Source of the DNA: Mycolicibacterium gadium
GTDB lineage: Bacteria > Actinomycetota > Actinomycetes > Mycobacteriales > Mycobacteriaceae
Direction of reading: 5' to 3'
Assembly (NCBI RefSeq): GCF_010728925.1
Contig: NZ_AP022608.1
Coordinates: forward strand, 2,914,001 to 2,978,000
Length of the DNA stretch: 64,000 nucleotides
The notes beneath the pieces are model-generated. The model was not told the DNA's origin, searched no databases, and saw only the letters and a list, made by a program, of their open reading frames with translations. Both the position numbers and the translations under genes were made by a program. This document shows, piece by piece, positions 1 through 7,599 of this stretch (its first letter is position 1; every line of letters starts with the position of its first letter).

Positions 1-809
1 GCTCCGGCCTGACCATCGGGGACTTCGCCACGTTGACGCGCTTGTCCGTGCGGACGTTGCGGCGCTACCACGCGGCCGGACTCCTGGAGCCGGACACCGT
101 CGACCCGTCGACCGGCTACCGGTATTACACGCCCGAGCAGATCCCGACCGCGCAGGTGATCTACCAGCTTCGGCAGCTCGACGTGCCCCTGGCCGAGGTC
201 GAGTCCATCCTTTCCGCAGGCGATCCGCAGCAGCGCGCCGAGGTGATCGCGGCTCATCTGCGCCGCCTCGAAGCCGAGCTGGACCGCACCCAGGCGGCCG
301 TGGTGTCGCTGCGCCGGTTGCTGCGCCCCGATGCCGACGAATTCGATGTCGAGCTGAAATCTGCCCCGGCGCGCACCGTCGTTGCCATCAACGGTCATGT
401 GCAGCTTGATGATTCGTTGGAATGGTACGACGCCGCGATGGCCGAATTGGATGCGGAGTTTTCGTCCGCGGAGCGGACGGGACCGCCCGGCGGGTATTAC
501 GCCAACGAACTGTTCACCGACGGCGCCGGAGAGATGACCGTGTACCGGCCGGTTCGAGCACCCCGTCCATCCGGCCGGATCGGGGTCGTCGAGCTGCCCG
601 CCGCCGAACTCGCTGTCACGGTTCATCCGGGTCCACACGACGACATCAATGTCACCTACGGTCGCCTCGGGACCTGGGTGGTCACGCACGCGCTGGCGGT
701 GGACGGCCCCATTCACGAGGTCTACACGGTGGCGCCACGTGACACTGCGGACCCGGCACAGTGGCGTACCGAGATCGGGTGGCCGGTATTTCGTCTCGCC
801 CAGAGCTAG
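1..809 (+). CDS. MerR-family transcriptional regulator, 5' end cut by the window
   Basis: The reading frame is open from the first bases of the window, so the true start lies upstream; the visible part begins about where the MerR winged helix starts. The N-terminal region shows the MerR DNA-binding signature (LSVRTLRRYHAAGLLEP followed by GYRYYTPEQ). A dimerisation helix comes next (about residues 70-100), and the last 150 residues resemble a GyrI-like effector-binding domain. Such proteins act as cytoplasmic ligand-responsive regulators by twisting the promoter spacer. The ligand is not recognisable. The gene overlaps the end of the convergent SDR gene by 4 bases. The family call is firm; the target genes are unknown. 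Confidence 0.85.
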   Translation, partial: SGLTIGDFATLTRLSVRTLRRYHAAGLLEPDTVDPSTGYRYYTPEQIPTAQVIYQLRQLDVPLAEVESILSAGDPQQRAEVIAAHLRRLEAELDRTQAAVVSLRRLLRPDADEFDVELKSAPARTVVAINGHVQLDDSLEWYDAAMAELDAEFSSAERTGPPGGYYANELFTDGAGEMTVYRPVRAPRPSGRIGVVELPAAELAVTVHPGPHDDINVTYGRLGTWVVTHALAVDGPIHEVYTVAPRDTADPAQWRTEIGWPVFRLAQS

Positions 810-1645
810 CGGGGGAAATCGGCTCCGCGCGAGAGTGTTTCGCTCGACCGGATGTCGGCCAGATTCTGCTCCAGCGCGGCCACCACACCGTCGAACGCTT
901 CGCTGCCGAGCACCAGCCGCCGGGGCGGCTCGTCCTGGGCCATCGCGGCGATCACCGCACGTGCTCCCCGCATCGGGTCGCCGGGCTGCGCGCCGTCCTG
1001 GTCGATGAACTCTTGGCGTACCTGCTCCAACATGGGCCGGTACTCGGCGATGGTTTCGGTGATCGGTTCGTCGACGAAGCCGGCATAGGCCCGCGTGCGA
1101 AACCCCCCGGGCTCGACGGCCATCACGTTAATGCCCTGCGGCGCAACCTCTTCTCGAAGCACTTCGGTGACAGCTTCGACGGCGAATTTGGTGGCGCTGT
1201 AGTAGCCGAACCCGATCGCCCCAAGCAGGCCCGCCACCGACGATATGTTGACGATCCACCCGCTGCCGCGGGCACGCATACCCGGCAGCACCGCTCGGAT
1301 GACCGAAAGCATGCCGAAGAGGTTCAGGTCGAACATCGCCCGCACTGCGGCCTCGTCCATACCCTCGATTGATCCGTACCAGCCGCGGCCGGCGTTGTTG
1401 ACCAGCACGTCGATGCCGCCGAAGTGTGACTCGGCCGCGCGCACTGCCTCCCGGACCTGCCCGGCGTCGGTCACGTCGAGGGGCACGACGAATGCGCGTT
1501 CGGTGTACTTCTCGGTCCACGAACGCAATTCGTCAGGCCGACGTGCGGTGAGCACGACGTTGTCGCCGATCTCGAGCGCAGCTTCGGCGAAGGCCATGCC
1601 GAACCCGCCCGGGGTGCCGCCGGTGATGAACCATGTCTTCGACAT
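806..1645 (-). CDS. Short-chain dehydrogenase/reductase (SDR family)
   Basis: This is a 279-aa classical SDR of usual length. The N-terminal Rossmann fold has the glycine-rich nucleotide-binding motif TGGTPGGFG near residue 8. NNAGRG lies in strand 4, the catalytic serine in NISSVAG, and the YxxxK pair in YYSATK. It should be a cytosolic NAD(P)-dependent oxidoreductase acting on an alcohol or ketone; the substrate cannot be told from sequence. Its ATG shares one base with the stop of the upstream NTF2-like gene, so the two are probably cotranscribed and translationally coupled. Confidence 0.9.
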   Translation of the reverse strand: MSKTWFITGGTPGGFGMAFAEAALEIGDNVVLTARRPDELRSWTEKYTERAFVVPLDVTDAGQVREAVRAAESHFGGIDVLVNNAGRGWYGSIEGMDEAAVRAMFDLNLFGMLSVIRAVLPGMRARGSGWIVNISSVAGLLGAIGFGYYSATKFAVEAVTEVLREEVAPQGINVMAVEPGGFRTRAYAGFVDEPITETIAEYRPMLEQVRQEFIDQDGAQPGDPMRGARAVIAAMAQDEPPRRLVLGSEAFDGVVAALEQNLADIRSSETLSRGADFPR

Positions 1646-1866
1646 CAGGGCTCGATCACCAGTCGGCTGATCAGTGCACGGTCCGTGGTGAACCGGATTT
1701 CGTCGATGCCGCGGTAGGTCTGGCCCTCGTCGGTCACGACCGCGTCAGCGGTGAAGGTGCTGATGGCCGTGGTCACGTCCCGCGCCTCGTGCGCGGTCAG
1801 GTAGGTGGTGATGGTCGCAGATAACTCGTCCCACGACGTCGGTGTCTGTTGCTTGTCGGTTGTCAT
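1645..1866 (-). CDS. NTF2-like (SnoaL-fold) small protein, apparently internally deleted
   Basis: This 73-aa protein has the N-terminal half typical of NTF2-like proteins (YLTAHEARDVTTAISTFTADAVVTDEG, here split over about residues 22-48, then YRGIDEIR). It then jumps straight to a C-terminal strand of the kind that normally ends the family (LISRLVIEP). Family members are usually about 110-130 aa, so roughly 40-45 residues of the central sheet seem to be missing in frame. It could be a truncated, non-folding remnant or a minimal variant. Its stop overlaps the start of the SDR gene by one base. The family call rests on remembered patterns, not on a search. Confidence 0.6.
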   Translation of the reverse strand: MTTDKQQTPTSWDELSATITTYLTAHEARDVTTAISTFTADAVVTDEGQTYRGIDEIRFTTDRALISRLVIEP

Positions 1867-1881
1867 GCCTCCACGGTGGGG

Positions 1882-1896
1882 TCTCCCGCGGGGAGA
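1882..1896. promoter_or_regulatory. Short inverted repeat upstream of the NTF2-like/SDR operon
   Basis: TCTCCC-gcg-GGGAGA is a perfect 6-bp inverted repeat with a 3-base centre. It lies 16 bases upstream of the ATG at 1866 of the minus-strand operon. It could be an operator, but arms this short occur by chance in GC-rich DNA. Confidence 0.25.
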
Positions 1897-1944
1897 GAGT
1901 CAAGCCGGCCGAGGCTTCGTCAACCGGCGATCAGACAATGCCCG

Positions 1945-2367
1945 TCAGTCCAGGAACCGGTACTCGACGTCGAGTGAGCGATAAGTGCGCTCAGCCCTAC
2001 GGTCACGGGTGAGTAGTGCCCGGTGATTCGTGGCGGCGGCGTGTCCAACGAGGGCGTCGTAGACCGATCCCCCGACGATGTCGAGCCGTGCAAGCCGCTC
2101 GCGCAGGTCGCGCGTCCCGATGGTGTCGAGCCAACACTCGTCCGGAAACGCCATGGCCAATACCGATTCCGCTTGGCCAGCGCTCAGGCGCAGTGGCACG
2201 GGTAATCGGGTCAGCACCGAATACGTCTCGAACACAGCATGCCCTGCGAGCGCGGGACGCAGCTCAACTAGGGCGCGACGACAAACTAGATGCGCTTCGT
2301 GGTTCGGATCGAGTGCGGCGATGGCGACGCTGGTGTCGCAGGCCCAACGATCAGCGTTGGATGTCAT
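1945..2367 (-). CDS. PIN-domain ribonuclease toxin (VapC-like)
   Basis: From the ATG at 2367 the protein has 140 residues, the normal size for a VapC toxin. Acidic residues sit where PIN nucleases need them: CDTSVAIAAL at the N terminus, an internal glutamate in HAVFETYSVL, and the YDALVGHAA and LLTRDRRAERTY motifs near the C terminus. PIN toxins are Mg-dependent endoribonucleases that cut tRNA or rRNA and slow growth. An in-frame codon further upstream (2391) would lengthen the overlap with the antitoxin. The ATG at 2367 gives a 17-base overlap and places the first beta strand right after the start, so I chose it. Confidence 0.8.
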   Translation of the reverse strand: MTSNADRWACDTSVAIAALDPNHEAHLVCRRALVELRPALAGHAVFETYSVLTRLPVPLRLSAGQAESVLAMAFPDECWLDTIGTRDLRERLARLDIVGGSVYDALVGHAAATNHRALLTRDRRAERTYRSLDVEYRFLD

Positions 2368-2596
2368 CGCGAAGTCGGCGGATCTCGTCATCAGTCAGCA
2401 CGACGCCCTCGACGCTGCCGAGTATCGGCAGCCCGTCGCTGGTAGCGATCGCGCGTTGATGCCGACGGACGGGCTCGATCCGCAGACCGGACCCGTCTGG
2501 AATGAGTTCGAGCTCTGTGTCCGGTGTGATTCCCAGCGCAACGCGCAGAGCTTTCGGAATCACCACCCGCCCCACTCGGTCCACTGTCACACGCAT
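2351..2596 (-). CDS. AbrB/MazE-type antitoxin
   Basis: This 81-aa protein begins with a swapped-hairpin AbrB domain (VDRVGRVVIPKALRVALGI, then ELELIPDGSGLRIEPV), which binds operator DNA as a dimer. The C-terminal tail (DGLPILGSVEGVVLTDDEI onwards) is the likely toxin-binding segment. It overlaps the PIN gene by 17 bases, the usual antitoxin-first arrangement. It should neutralise the PIN nuclease and repress its own promoter. Together the two genes form a type II toxin-antitoxin unit. Confidence 0.85.
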   Translation of the reverse strand: MRVTVDRVGRVVIPKALRVALGITPDTELELIPDGSGLRIEPVRRHQRAIATSDGLPILGSVEGVVLTDDEIRRLRDDIQR

Positions 2597-2646
2597 GGCA
2601 CCAAATTACCACCGAATTGGGACTTTCTGCCCAGTGCAATACCAAT

Positions 2647-3609
2647 CTAGAACGATTGCCCCGCGGCGCGGCGCAGTCGTTGCGCGACGACATCGACCGC
2701 GCGGACCACCTCGGGCGGTTCGAGGACTTCGAAGTCGTGGCCGACGGTGGCGAAGTAGAAGATCATCCGTTCGGGGTCGTCGGCGCCGGTGGTGACGATG
2801 CAAGCGTCGGGGCCGTCGGTTTCGATGCTCACCGAGGCAGGTGAAAAGTGTTGCGCCAGTGCTTCTTCTGGTGCGTGGAAGCGAACCCGCGCCACGTAGC
2901 GGTACGGCGAGCTGCTGATCGACTTCTGAACATACGACGCCGCATCCGGTGCGTCGCGGGCGAGGAACGTGCTGCCGAGCGCGCGGACGTCGGCCATCCG
3001 GTCCAGTCGCAGGCTGCGCCAGTCCTGCTTGTCGCGGTCGTAGGCCAGCAGGTACCAGCGCCTGCCGGTCGTCACCAGCTGGTACGGCTCCAGTCGTCGT
3101 TGGGTCGCATTGCCGCGAATGTCGACGTAGCCGCAGCTCACGTGCTCTCGATCGCGGCAGGCCCGCGCCAGCGTCATCAGGACGTCGGGTTCGACGGCCT
3201 CGGTGGATGATGGCGAGGTCAGCGTGACGGTGGCGTCGTGCACCGCGGCCACCTGAGACCGCAGCCGCGACGGCATCACCTGATCGAGCTTGCTCAGCGC
3301 CCGCAGGGCGGACTCGCCGACGCCGGCAACCGTGCCGCCCGCCGCGAGCCGCAGGCATACGGCCATCGCGACGGCCTCGTCGGGATCGAGCAGCAACGGA
3401 GGCAATGCGGCGCCCGCGCCCAGCTGATAGCCCCCGCCGTGGCCCTTGCTGGCGTGCACCGGATAGCCCAGGTCACGCAGTCGGTCGACGTCGCGGCGGA
3501 CGCTGCGGGTCGTCACGCCGAGTCGCTCGGCGAGTTCTTCGCCTGTCCATACCCGCCGCGACTGCAGCAGCCCGAGAAGCTGCAGCACCCTGCTGGTCGT
3601 TTCCGCCAT
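2647..3609 (-). CDS. WYL-domain (YafY/DeoR-like) transcriptional regulator
   Basis: From the ATG at 3609 this is a 320-aa regulator of normal length. An N-terminal winged helix (TSRVLQLLGLLQSRRVWTG and TRSVRRDVDRLRDLGYPV) is followed by a central WYL domain (RRWYLLAYDRDKQDWRSLRLDRM) and a C-terminal WCX extension. Members of this family sense small molecules or nucleic acids through the WYL domain. The open frame continues far upstream, but the first 79 codons are low-complexity sequence running into the divergent gene, so the later ATG is preferred. It is divergent from the DinB genes, with an 8-bp inverted repeat between them, which suggests that it controls both promoters. Confidence 0.88.
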   Translation of the reverse strand: MAETTSRVLQLLGLLQSRRVWTGEELAERLGVTTRSVRRDVDRLRDLGYPVHASKGHGGGYQLGAGAALPPLLLDPDEAVAMAVCLRLAAGGTVAGVGESALRALSKLDQVMPSRLRSQVAAVHDATVTLTSPSSTEAVEPDVLMTLARACRDREHVSCGYVDIRGNATQRRLEPYQLVTTGRRWYLLAYDRDKQDWRSLRLDRMADVRALGSTFLARDAPDAASYVQKSISSSPYRYVARVRFHAPEEALAQHFSPASVSIETDGPDACIVTTGADDPERMIFYFATVGHDFEVLEPPEVVRAVDVVAQRLRRAAGQSF

Positions 3610-3629
3610 GTCGTCGACTCTGTCGTATT

Positions 3630-3652
3630 TATAGGACCGAAACTGTCCTATA
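3630..3652. promoter_or_regulatory. Inverted-repeat operator candidate between the WYL regulator and DinB genes
   Basis: TATAGGAC-cgaaact-GTCCTATA is a perfect 8-bp inverted repeat with a 7-base spacer. It sits between the divergent starts at 3609 and 3672. Its AT-rich ends could double as -10 elements. The position suits an operator for the WYL regulator. Confidence 0.6.
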
Positions 3653-3671
3653 TGCGATTCAGGGTAATCGT

Positions 3672-4208
3672 ATGACCATGACGACGAACATGACCGAGGA
3701 GTTGGCGTTTCAGCTCGACTTCCACTGGACGCAAGCACTGCGTCCGCGGTTGGAGGGGCTGACCGATGACGAGTACTTCTGGCAGCCGGTGCCGGACTGC
3801 TGGACCGTGCACCCGGATGGCGGCGTGGACTTCGCGTATCCCGCACCCGAGCCGGCGCCGTTCACGACGATCGCCTGGCGGCTCGCGCACGTGATCGTCG
3901 GCGTCTTCGCCGTGCGCAATCACAGCCACTTCGGCGCGCCCGAGGCGAGCTACGAGACCTGGTCGTACGCCACCGACGCCGCAGCGGCGCTCGGTCAGCT
4001 CGACGAGCAGTATCGAGTGTGGACCGAAGGTGTGCGGGGGCTGTCCGAGGATGACCTGTGGCGGCCGTGTGGTCCCGCGGAAGGGCCGTACGCCGACTAT
4101 CCGATGGCCACGCTTATTCTGCACATCAACCGCGAGGTCATTCACCACGGCGCCGAAATTGCTTGCATCCGAGACCTTTACGTCCACACGACCGAGAAGG
4201 GAAAGTAG
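3672..4208 (+). CDS. DinB-fold metal-dependent protein
   Basis: This 178-aa protein has the four-helix-bundle pattern of the DinB superfamily. Histidines that could make the metal triad lie in the second helix (LAHVIVGVFAVRNH) and near the C terminus (REVIHHGAEIACIRDLY). In actinobacteria many DinB proteins are mycothiol-dependent transferases or detoxifying enzymes; the substrate here is unknown. The start at 3672 (MTMTTNMTEE) is chosen because upstream sequence runs into the operator. In-frame ATGs at 3678 and 3690 are alternatives. It leads a three-gene plus-strand run. Confidence 0.8.
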   Translation: MTMTTNMTEELAFQLDFHWTQALRPRLEGLTDDEYFWQPVPDCWTVHPDGGVDFAYPAPEPAPFTTIAWRLAHVIVGVFAVRNHSHFGAPEASYETWSYATDAAAALGQLDEQYRVWTEGVRGLSEDDLWRPCGPAEGPYADYPMATLILHINREVIHHGAEIACIRDLYVHTTEKGK

Positions 4209-4210
4209 CC

Positions 4211-4819
4211 ATGCCGGGAATGCCCCCACCAGCCGCCGACGAACGACAGACTTTGATCGAGTTCTTGCGTTTCAACCAGGACGCGTTCTTCTCGACGGCC
4301 TACGGCTTGACCGATGAGCAGGCGCGATCGACGCCGTCGGTCAGCGCGCTTTCGATCGGCGGACTGATCAAGCACGCCGCGAACGTTCAGAAGGGTTGGG
4401 TAGATCGAGCGTCCGCGGCGCCCGAGATGCCACCGCGCGACGATCGCCCAATCGAAGAACTCATGGCGGAGTATGCCGATCAGTACGTGATGCGCGAAGA
4501 CGAAACTCTGGCCGACCTGCTCGGCGAGCTGGCCACGCAGAACGCCGAAACGCTACGCGTCTTCGGCCAAGTCGACCTCGACACGCCGGTGCCCGTCCCG
4601 CACGAAGTGCCGTGGTTTCCGCACGACATCGACAACTGGACGGTGCGCTGGGTGGCTATGCATCTCATCGAGGAGCTGGCGCGCCACGCTGGGCATGCCG
4701 ACATCATTCGCGAAAGCATCGACAACGCAACGATGTACGAGCTGATGGCAGCCAACGAGGGGTGGCCGGAGACCGACTTCATCAAGCGGTGGCGACCTCG
4801 GCAGGACGCTGCAACATAG
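4211..4819 (+). CDS. DinB/DUF664-type protein, probable mycothiol-dependent transferase fold
   Basis: This 202-aa protein starts 2 bases after the preceding stop, so the two are almost certainly cotranscribed. It shows the DUF664/DinB helices with the expected histidines: GGLIKHAANVQKGWV in the N-terminal half and HLIEELARHAGHADIIRES near residue 160. DUF664 proteins are related to mycothiol S-transferases, which conjugate the thiol mycothiol to electrophiles. Two different DinB-fold genes in tandem under one regulator suggest a stress or detoxification function; that is inference. Confidence 0.82.
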   Translation: MPGMPPPAADERQTLIEFLRFNQDAFFSTAYGLTDEQARSTPSVSALSIGGLIKHAANVQKGWVDRASAAPEMPPRDDRPIEELMAEYADQYVMREDETLADLLGELATQNAETLRVFGQVDLDTPVPVPHEVPWFPHDIDNWTVRWVAMHLIEELARHAGHADIIRESIDNATMYELMAANEGWPETDFIKRWRPRQDAAT

Positions 4820-4828
4820 TCTCGAGTA

Positions 4829-5737
4829 ATGCAAACGCGCAGTGGGACGGCGGTCTGCGGGGAAGTCGAGCTCTATTACGAGGATCTCGGCGACTCCGCG
4901 GCTCCGCCTGTTCTGCTGATCATGGGCGTGGGCGCGCAGCTGCCGATGTGGCCGGACGGCTTCTGCGAGCAGTTGGTCCGGCGCGGCTATCGGGTCATCC
5001 GGTACGACCACCGCGACATCGGGTTGTCCACCAAGATGACCGGCCACCGCGCCGAGGGATCGGTGTATCGGCGAGTGGCCCGTTATGCGATGGGTCGGGG
5101 TAGCGCGGTCCCGTACACGCTGGTCGATATGGCCGACGACGCGAAGGCGCTACTGGACTTTCTGCAGATCGAGCGCGCTCACGTGGTCGGGGCGTCGATG
5201 GGCGGGATGATCGCGCAGGTTCTCGCGGGCAATCACCCCGACCGGGTGGGCTCGCTGGGCATCGTCATGTCGAGTTCGGGCAAGGCGTTCTCGGCGCTGC
5301 CGCGGTGGCGGGTGATCAAGCTGGCGTTCGGCGGACCGGGCAAGGACGCGCCGTGGGAGGACAGGCTGGCGTCGGAGGTACGCAACATTTCGATCATCAA
5401 CGGCCCGAATTTCCTTCCGCCCGTTGAACAACTGCGGCGACGGGTCGAGGATCTGCGGGCGCGCAGCGATTACCCGCAGGGCATGCTGCGGCAGTTCGAC
5501 GCGATCCTGGGCACGGGGAGCCTGCTTCGGTACACGCGCAGCATCGTGGCGCCGACGGTGGTGATCCACGGCTCGGAAGATCCGATGGTTCGGCCTCGCA
5601 ATGGGCGCCACCTGGCGCGCATCATCGACGGTGCTCGCTATGTCGTCGTCGACGGCATGGGACACGATCTGCCAGAGCCGGTTTGGCGTCCGGTCGCCGA
5701 AGCGTTGACGGAAAACTTCGCGGCTGGGGCGCCTTAG
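4829..5737 (+). CDS. Alpha/beta hydrolase (paralogue of the lipG product)
   Basis: This 302-aa alpha/beta-hydrolase-fold enzyme has the oxyanion segment LLIMGVGAQLPMW, the nucleophile elbow GASMGGM near residue 122, an acid in HGSEDPMV and the histidine in DGMGHDLPE. It resembles the LipG-like protein at 10066-10965 across its whole length, so the window holds two paralogues. Likely a cytosolic esterase or lipase; the substrate is not evident. It begins 9 bases after the second DinB gene and may share its transcript. It overlaps the convergent gene at 5734 by 4 bases. Confidence 0.85.
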   Translation: MQTRSGTAVCGEVELYYEDLGDSAAPPVLLIMGVGAQLPMWPDGFCEQLVRRGYRVIRYDHRDIGLSTKMTGHRAEGSVYRRVARYAMGRGSAVPYTLVDMADDAKALLDFLQIERAHVVGASMGGMIAQVLAGNHPDRVGSLGIVMSSSGKAFSALPRWRVIKLAFGGPGKDAPWEDRLASEVRNISIINGPNFLPPVEQLRRRVEDLRARSDYPQGMLRQFDAILGTGSLLRYTRSIVAPTVVIHGSEDPMVRPRNGRHLARIIDGARYVVVDGMGHDLPEPVWRPVAEALTENFAAGAP

Positions 5738-6093
5738 GAATAGTCGGGCGCAGCGGCCCAGAAGGCGTCGTCGTCACGACCCATGCTTCGATCGGCCTCG
5801 TCACGGAGCGCGGCCGCTCGTTTGTGGATGTGGTGCTCGGTGGAGCGCGGCATCAGCCCGGGTCCGTAGACGCCGCGCCGGAGCCGACGGACCCGGCCGC
5901 GGCGCATTTCCCATCGCAGGGCGTCCGACACTGATTTCGATGCCCGTCCAGGGATCGCAAATCCCTGGTACTCGAGAAGCTCGATCATTTCGAAGATCGA
6001 CGCCGGACCGTGTATGTCGAGGTTCACCGTGAGCATGTGGCGAAGCTCGATGCCCTGCAGCACTTTTCGGCGTCGCGAATACTGAGCATCCAC
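5734..6093 (-). CDS. Conserved hypothetical protein with a winged-helix-like region
   Basis: This 119-aa basic protein has no firm family assignment. Residues about 30-75 (SIFEMIELLEYQGFAIPG, then SVSDALRWEMRRGRVRRL) look like a small winged helix that ends in a beta-wing turn (RRGVYGPG). The C-terminal third is a charged helix. A transcription- or nucleic-acid-related role is possible but not shown. The upstream 100 bases run into the repeat region, and no clear promoter was seen. Confidence 0.55.
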   Translation of the reverse strand: MDAQYSRRRKVLQGIELRHMLTVNLDIHGPASIFEMIELLEYQGFAIPGRASKSVSDALRWEMRRGRVRRLRRGVYGPGLMPRSTEHHIHKRAAALRDEADRSMGRDDDAFWAAAPDYS

Positions 6094-6204
6094 GAGACTA
6101 TTGAGGCAGCCAATTCGGACATCTGCGGCGTAGCGGCAGGCACGCAGGGGCCGTCTGTGGATCGACTACTCATTGGGGATACCGCCGCTTCGGCACCTGG
6201 TCTC

Positions 6205-6344
6205 CCGGACCAATATGCCTTGGCGCCAACCTCACAGCGACTTTGTCGCTCAACTACTACCGCCACCACCAGCGTCAGCGACTTAGTCGCTCAGAGCTTG
6301 GCACCACGACATACTCCCCCGGAGGGATCTCACCTTCCCCCAGA
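6205..6344. repeat. Hairpin-containing repeat, copy 1 (140 bp)
   Basis: This is the first of two 140-bp direct copies that align without gaps at an offset of 204 bases. It contains two perfect small hairpins, AGCGAC-ttt-GTCGCT (6236-6250) and AGCGAC-tta-GTCGCT (6277-6291), then CAGAGCTTGGCACCACGACA and a C-rich stretch. It is non-coding as far as I can see. A shorter relative occurs at 35014-35064, so it looks like a dispersed element. Confidence 0.85.
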
Positions 6345-6408
6345 ATCTCAGCGCGGTGGAGTGCGAGGGCGGCCGCCGCCAGACCACTGGTCTCCCGCCG
6401 CCCTCCCT

Positions 6409-6548
6409 CCGGACCAATATGCCTGTGTGCCAACCTCACAGCGACTTTGTCGCTCAACTACTACAGCCACCACCAACGTCAGCGACTTAGTCGCTCAGAG
6501 CTTGGCACCACGACATACTCCCCCGGAGGGATCTCACCTTCCCCCAGA
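6409..6548. repeat. Hairpin-containing repeat, copy 2 (140 bp)
   Basis: This is the second copy, separated from copy 1 by 64 bases. It keeps both hairpins (6440-6454 and 6481-6495). It differs only at scattered positions, for example CCTTGGCG against CCTGTGTG near the start and two single changes in the middle. It ends 7 bases before the stop of the minus-strand gene at 6555, so in that direction the hairpins could act as transcription terminators. Confidence 0.85.
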
Positions 6549-6554
6549 GGGGCC

Positions 6555-6947
6555 TCACTCCAGCTCGGCGAGAGCCTTGCGGGCGGCTTCCAGTTCGGCT
6601 TCGAGGGCGGCGACCTTGGCTGCCTGCTGGGTGCGTGCCTCCTCGATCAGTTCGTCGATCGGGGCCGAGAGATCCTCGTGCAATTCTTTCGCGGCGCGTG
6701 AGACGGCTGCGGCCGCGACCGCGAGATTCCGTGCTCGATAGGTCGTCCCCTGCTTCAGCTCGGCCCGCCATTCTCCATCGGCGGTACCGGTGACCGTCAA
6801 CGTCAGCTCCAGCGTCTTCGGCTTCTTCGCAGCGGGCTTCTTCGCCGGGGCCTTCTTCGGCATCTCCTCGACGGCCTCTTCGGCGGCGGGAGCCGGCGTG
6901 TCGAAATAGTTGGACTGCGTTTCGGGTGCCAGAGTATCTAGGGACAT
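6555..6947 (-). CDS. Conserved actinobacterial protein with Lys/Ala-rich linker and coiled coil (DUF6319-like)
   Basis: This 130-aa protein has an acidic N terminus, a histone-like KKAPAKKPAAKKPK linker at about residues 30-44, a short beta-rich core (TLELTLTVTGTADGEW) and a C-terminal coiled coil (AAKVAALEAELEAARKALAE). I recall this layout from a mycobacterial family annotated DUF6319, but no function is known to me. The lysine-rich linker could bind nucleic acid. The hairpin repeat follows its 3' end. Confidence 0.65.
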   Translation of the reverse strand: MSLDTLAPETQSNYFDTPAPAAEEAVEEMPKKAPAKKPAAKKPKTLELTLTVTGTADGEWRAELKQGTTYRARNLAVAAAAVSRAAKELHEDLSAPIDELIEEARTQQAAKVAALEAELEAARKALAELE

Positions 6948-6974
6948 GGCCCCATTAGAACATATGTTCGACGT

Positions 6975-7598
6975 TCAGCGCAGGACCGTCTGCACCGCGT
7001 ACTCGACCACCGAGTCGAGATCGTCGCCGAGGTTGCCGGCCAGCCACTGCTGGGCAAGCTCGGCCATCGCTCCGGTGTACAACGCCGCACCTACTTGCGC
7101 CGCAACGGGATCCGAGCCCGGATTCAACCGCCAACCCTCGGTCAGCACGCCCTCGCGAAGCAGATCCTGGGTCGCCGTCCGCCGCGCGGCGAGCACCGGA
7201 TTGGCGCGCGCGTCGGTGAACAGAATCCGTCCGCGCCGCGGGTCGGCCGAGCTGAACCCGAGCACCGCGGCGATCCCTGCCCGCGTGCGGTCCCGAAGCG
7301 AATCGCCCGACCCCGCGATCGCCGCCTCCACCACCCCCCCGAGCTGCGCACTCACCTGGTCGTAGACCGCGCCGAGCAGATCGTCGGTGTCCGCGAAACT
7401 CTCGTAGAAATAGCGCGTGTTCAGCCCGCACTCGCGACACACCGAGCGCACGGCGATCGCGGCCTCACCCCCGTCGCCGAACAGACGGAACGCCGCGTCG
7501 ATCAACTGGGCTCGGCGTTCGGCGCGCCGGTCGGTCAGCGGAACGCCGGCCCATCGGGTCGGACTGGACACCAACACAGGGTAGGCCGAACCCGCCAA
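6975..7598 (-). CDS. TetR-family transcriptional regulator
   Basis: This is a 207-aa TetR protein. The N-terminal HTH spans about residues 25-70 (RRAQLIDAAFRLFGDGGEAA, then CGLNTRYFYESFADTDDLL), followed by an all-helical ligand domain. Alternative GTG starts lie 7 and 9 codons downstream of the ATG at 7598 and would remove a non-conserved leader. It is divergent from the MpaB-type oxygenase gene. A 10-bp inverted repeat lies in the 69 bases between them, so it probably represses that gene and itself. Confidence 0.88.
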   Translation of the reverse strand: MAGSAYPVLVSSPTRWAGVPLTDRRAERRAQLIDAAFRLFGDGGEAAIAVRSVCRECGLNTRYFYESFADTDDLLGAVYDQVSAQLGGVVEAAIAGSGDSLRDRTRAGIAAVLGFSSADPRRGRILFTDARANPVLAARRTATQDLLREGVLTEGWRLNPGSDPVAAQVGAALYTGAMAELAQQWLAGNLGDDLDSVVEYAVQTVLR

Positions 7599-7599
7599 C

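Noticed and set aside
6205..6548. CRISPR array
   Set aside because: There are only two copies of a 140-bp unit with a 64-bp gap, not short regular repeats with unique spacers, and no cas genes occur.
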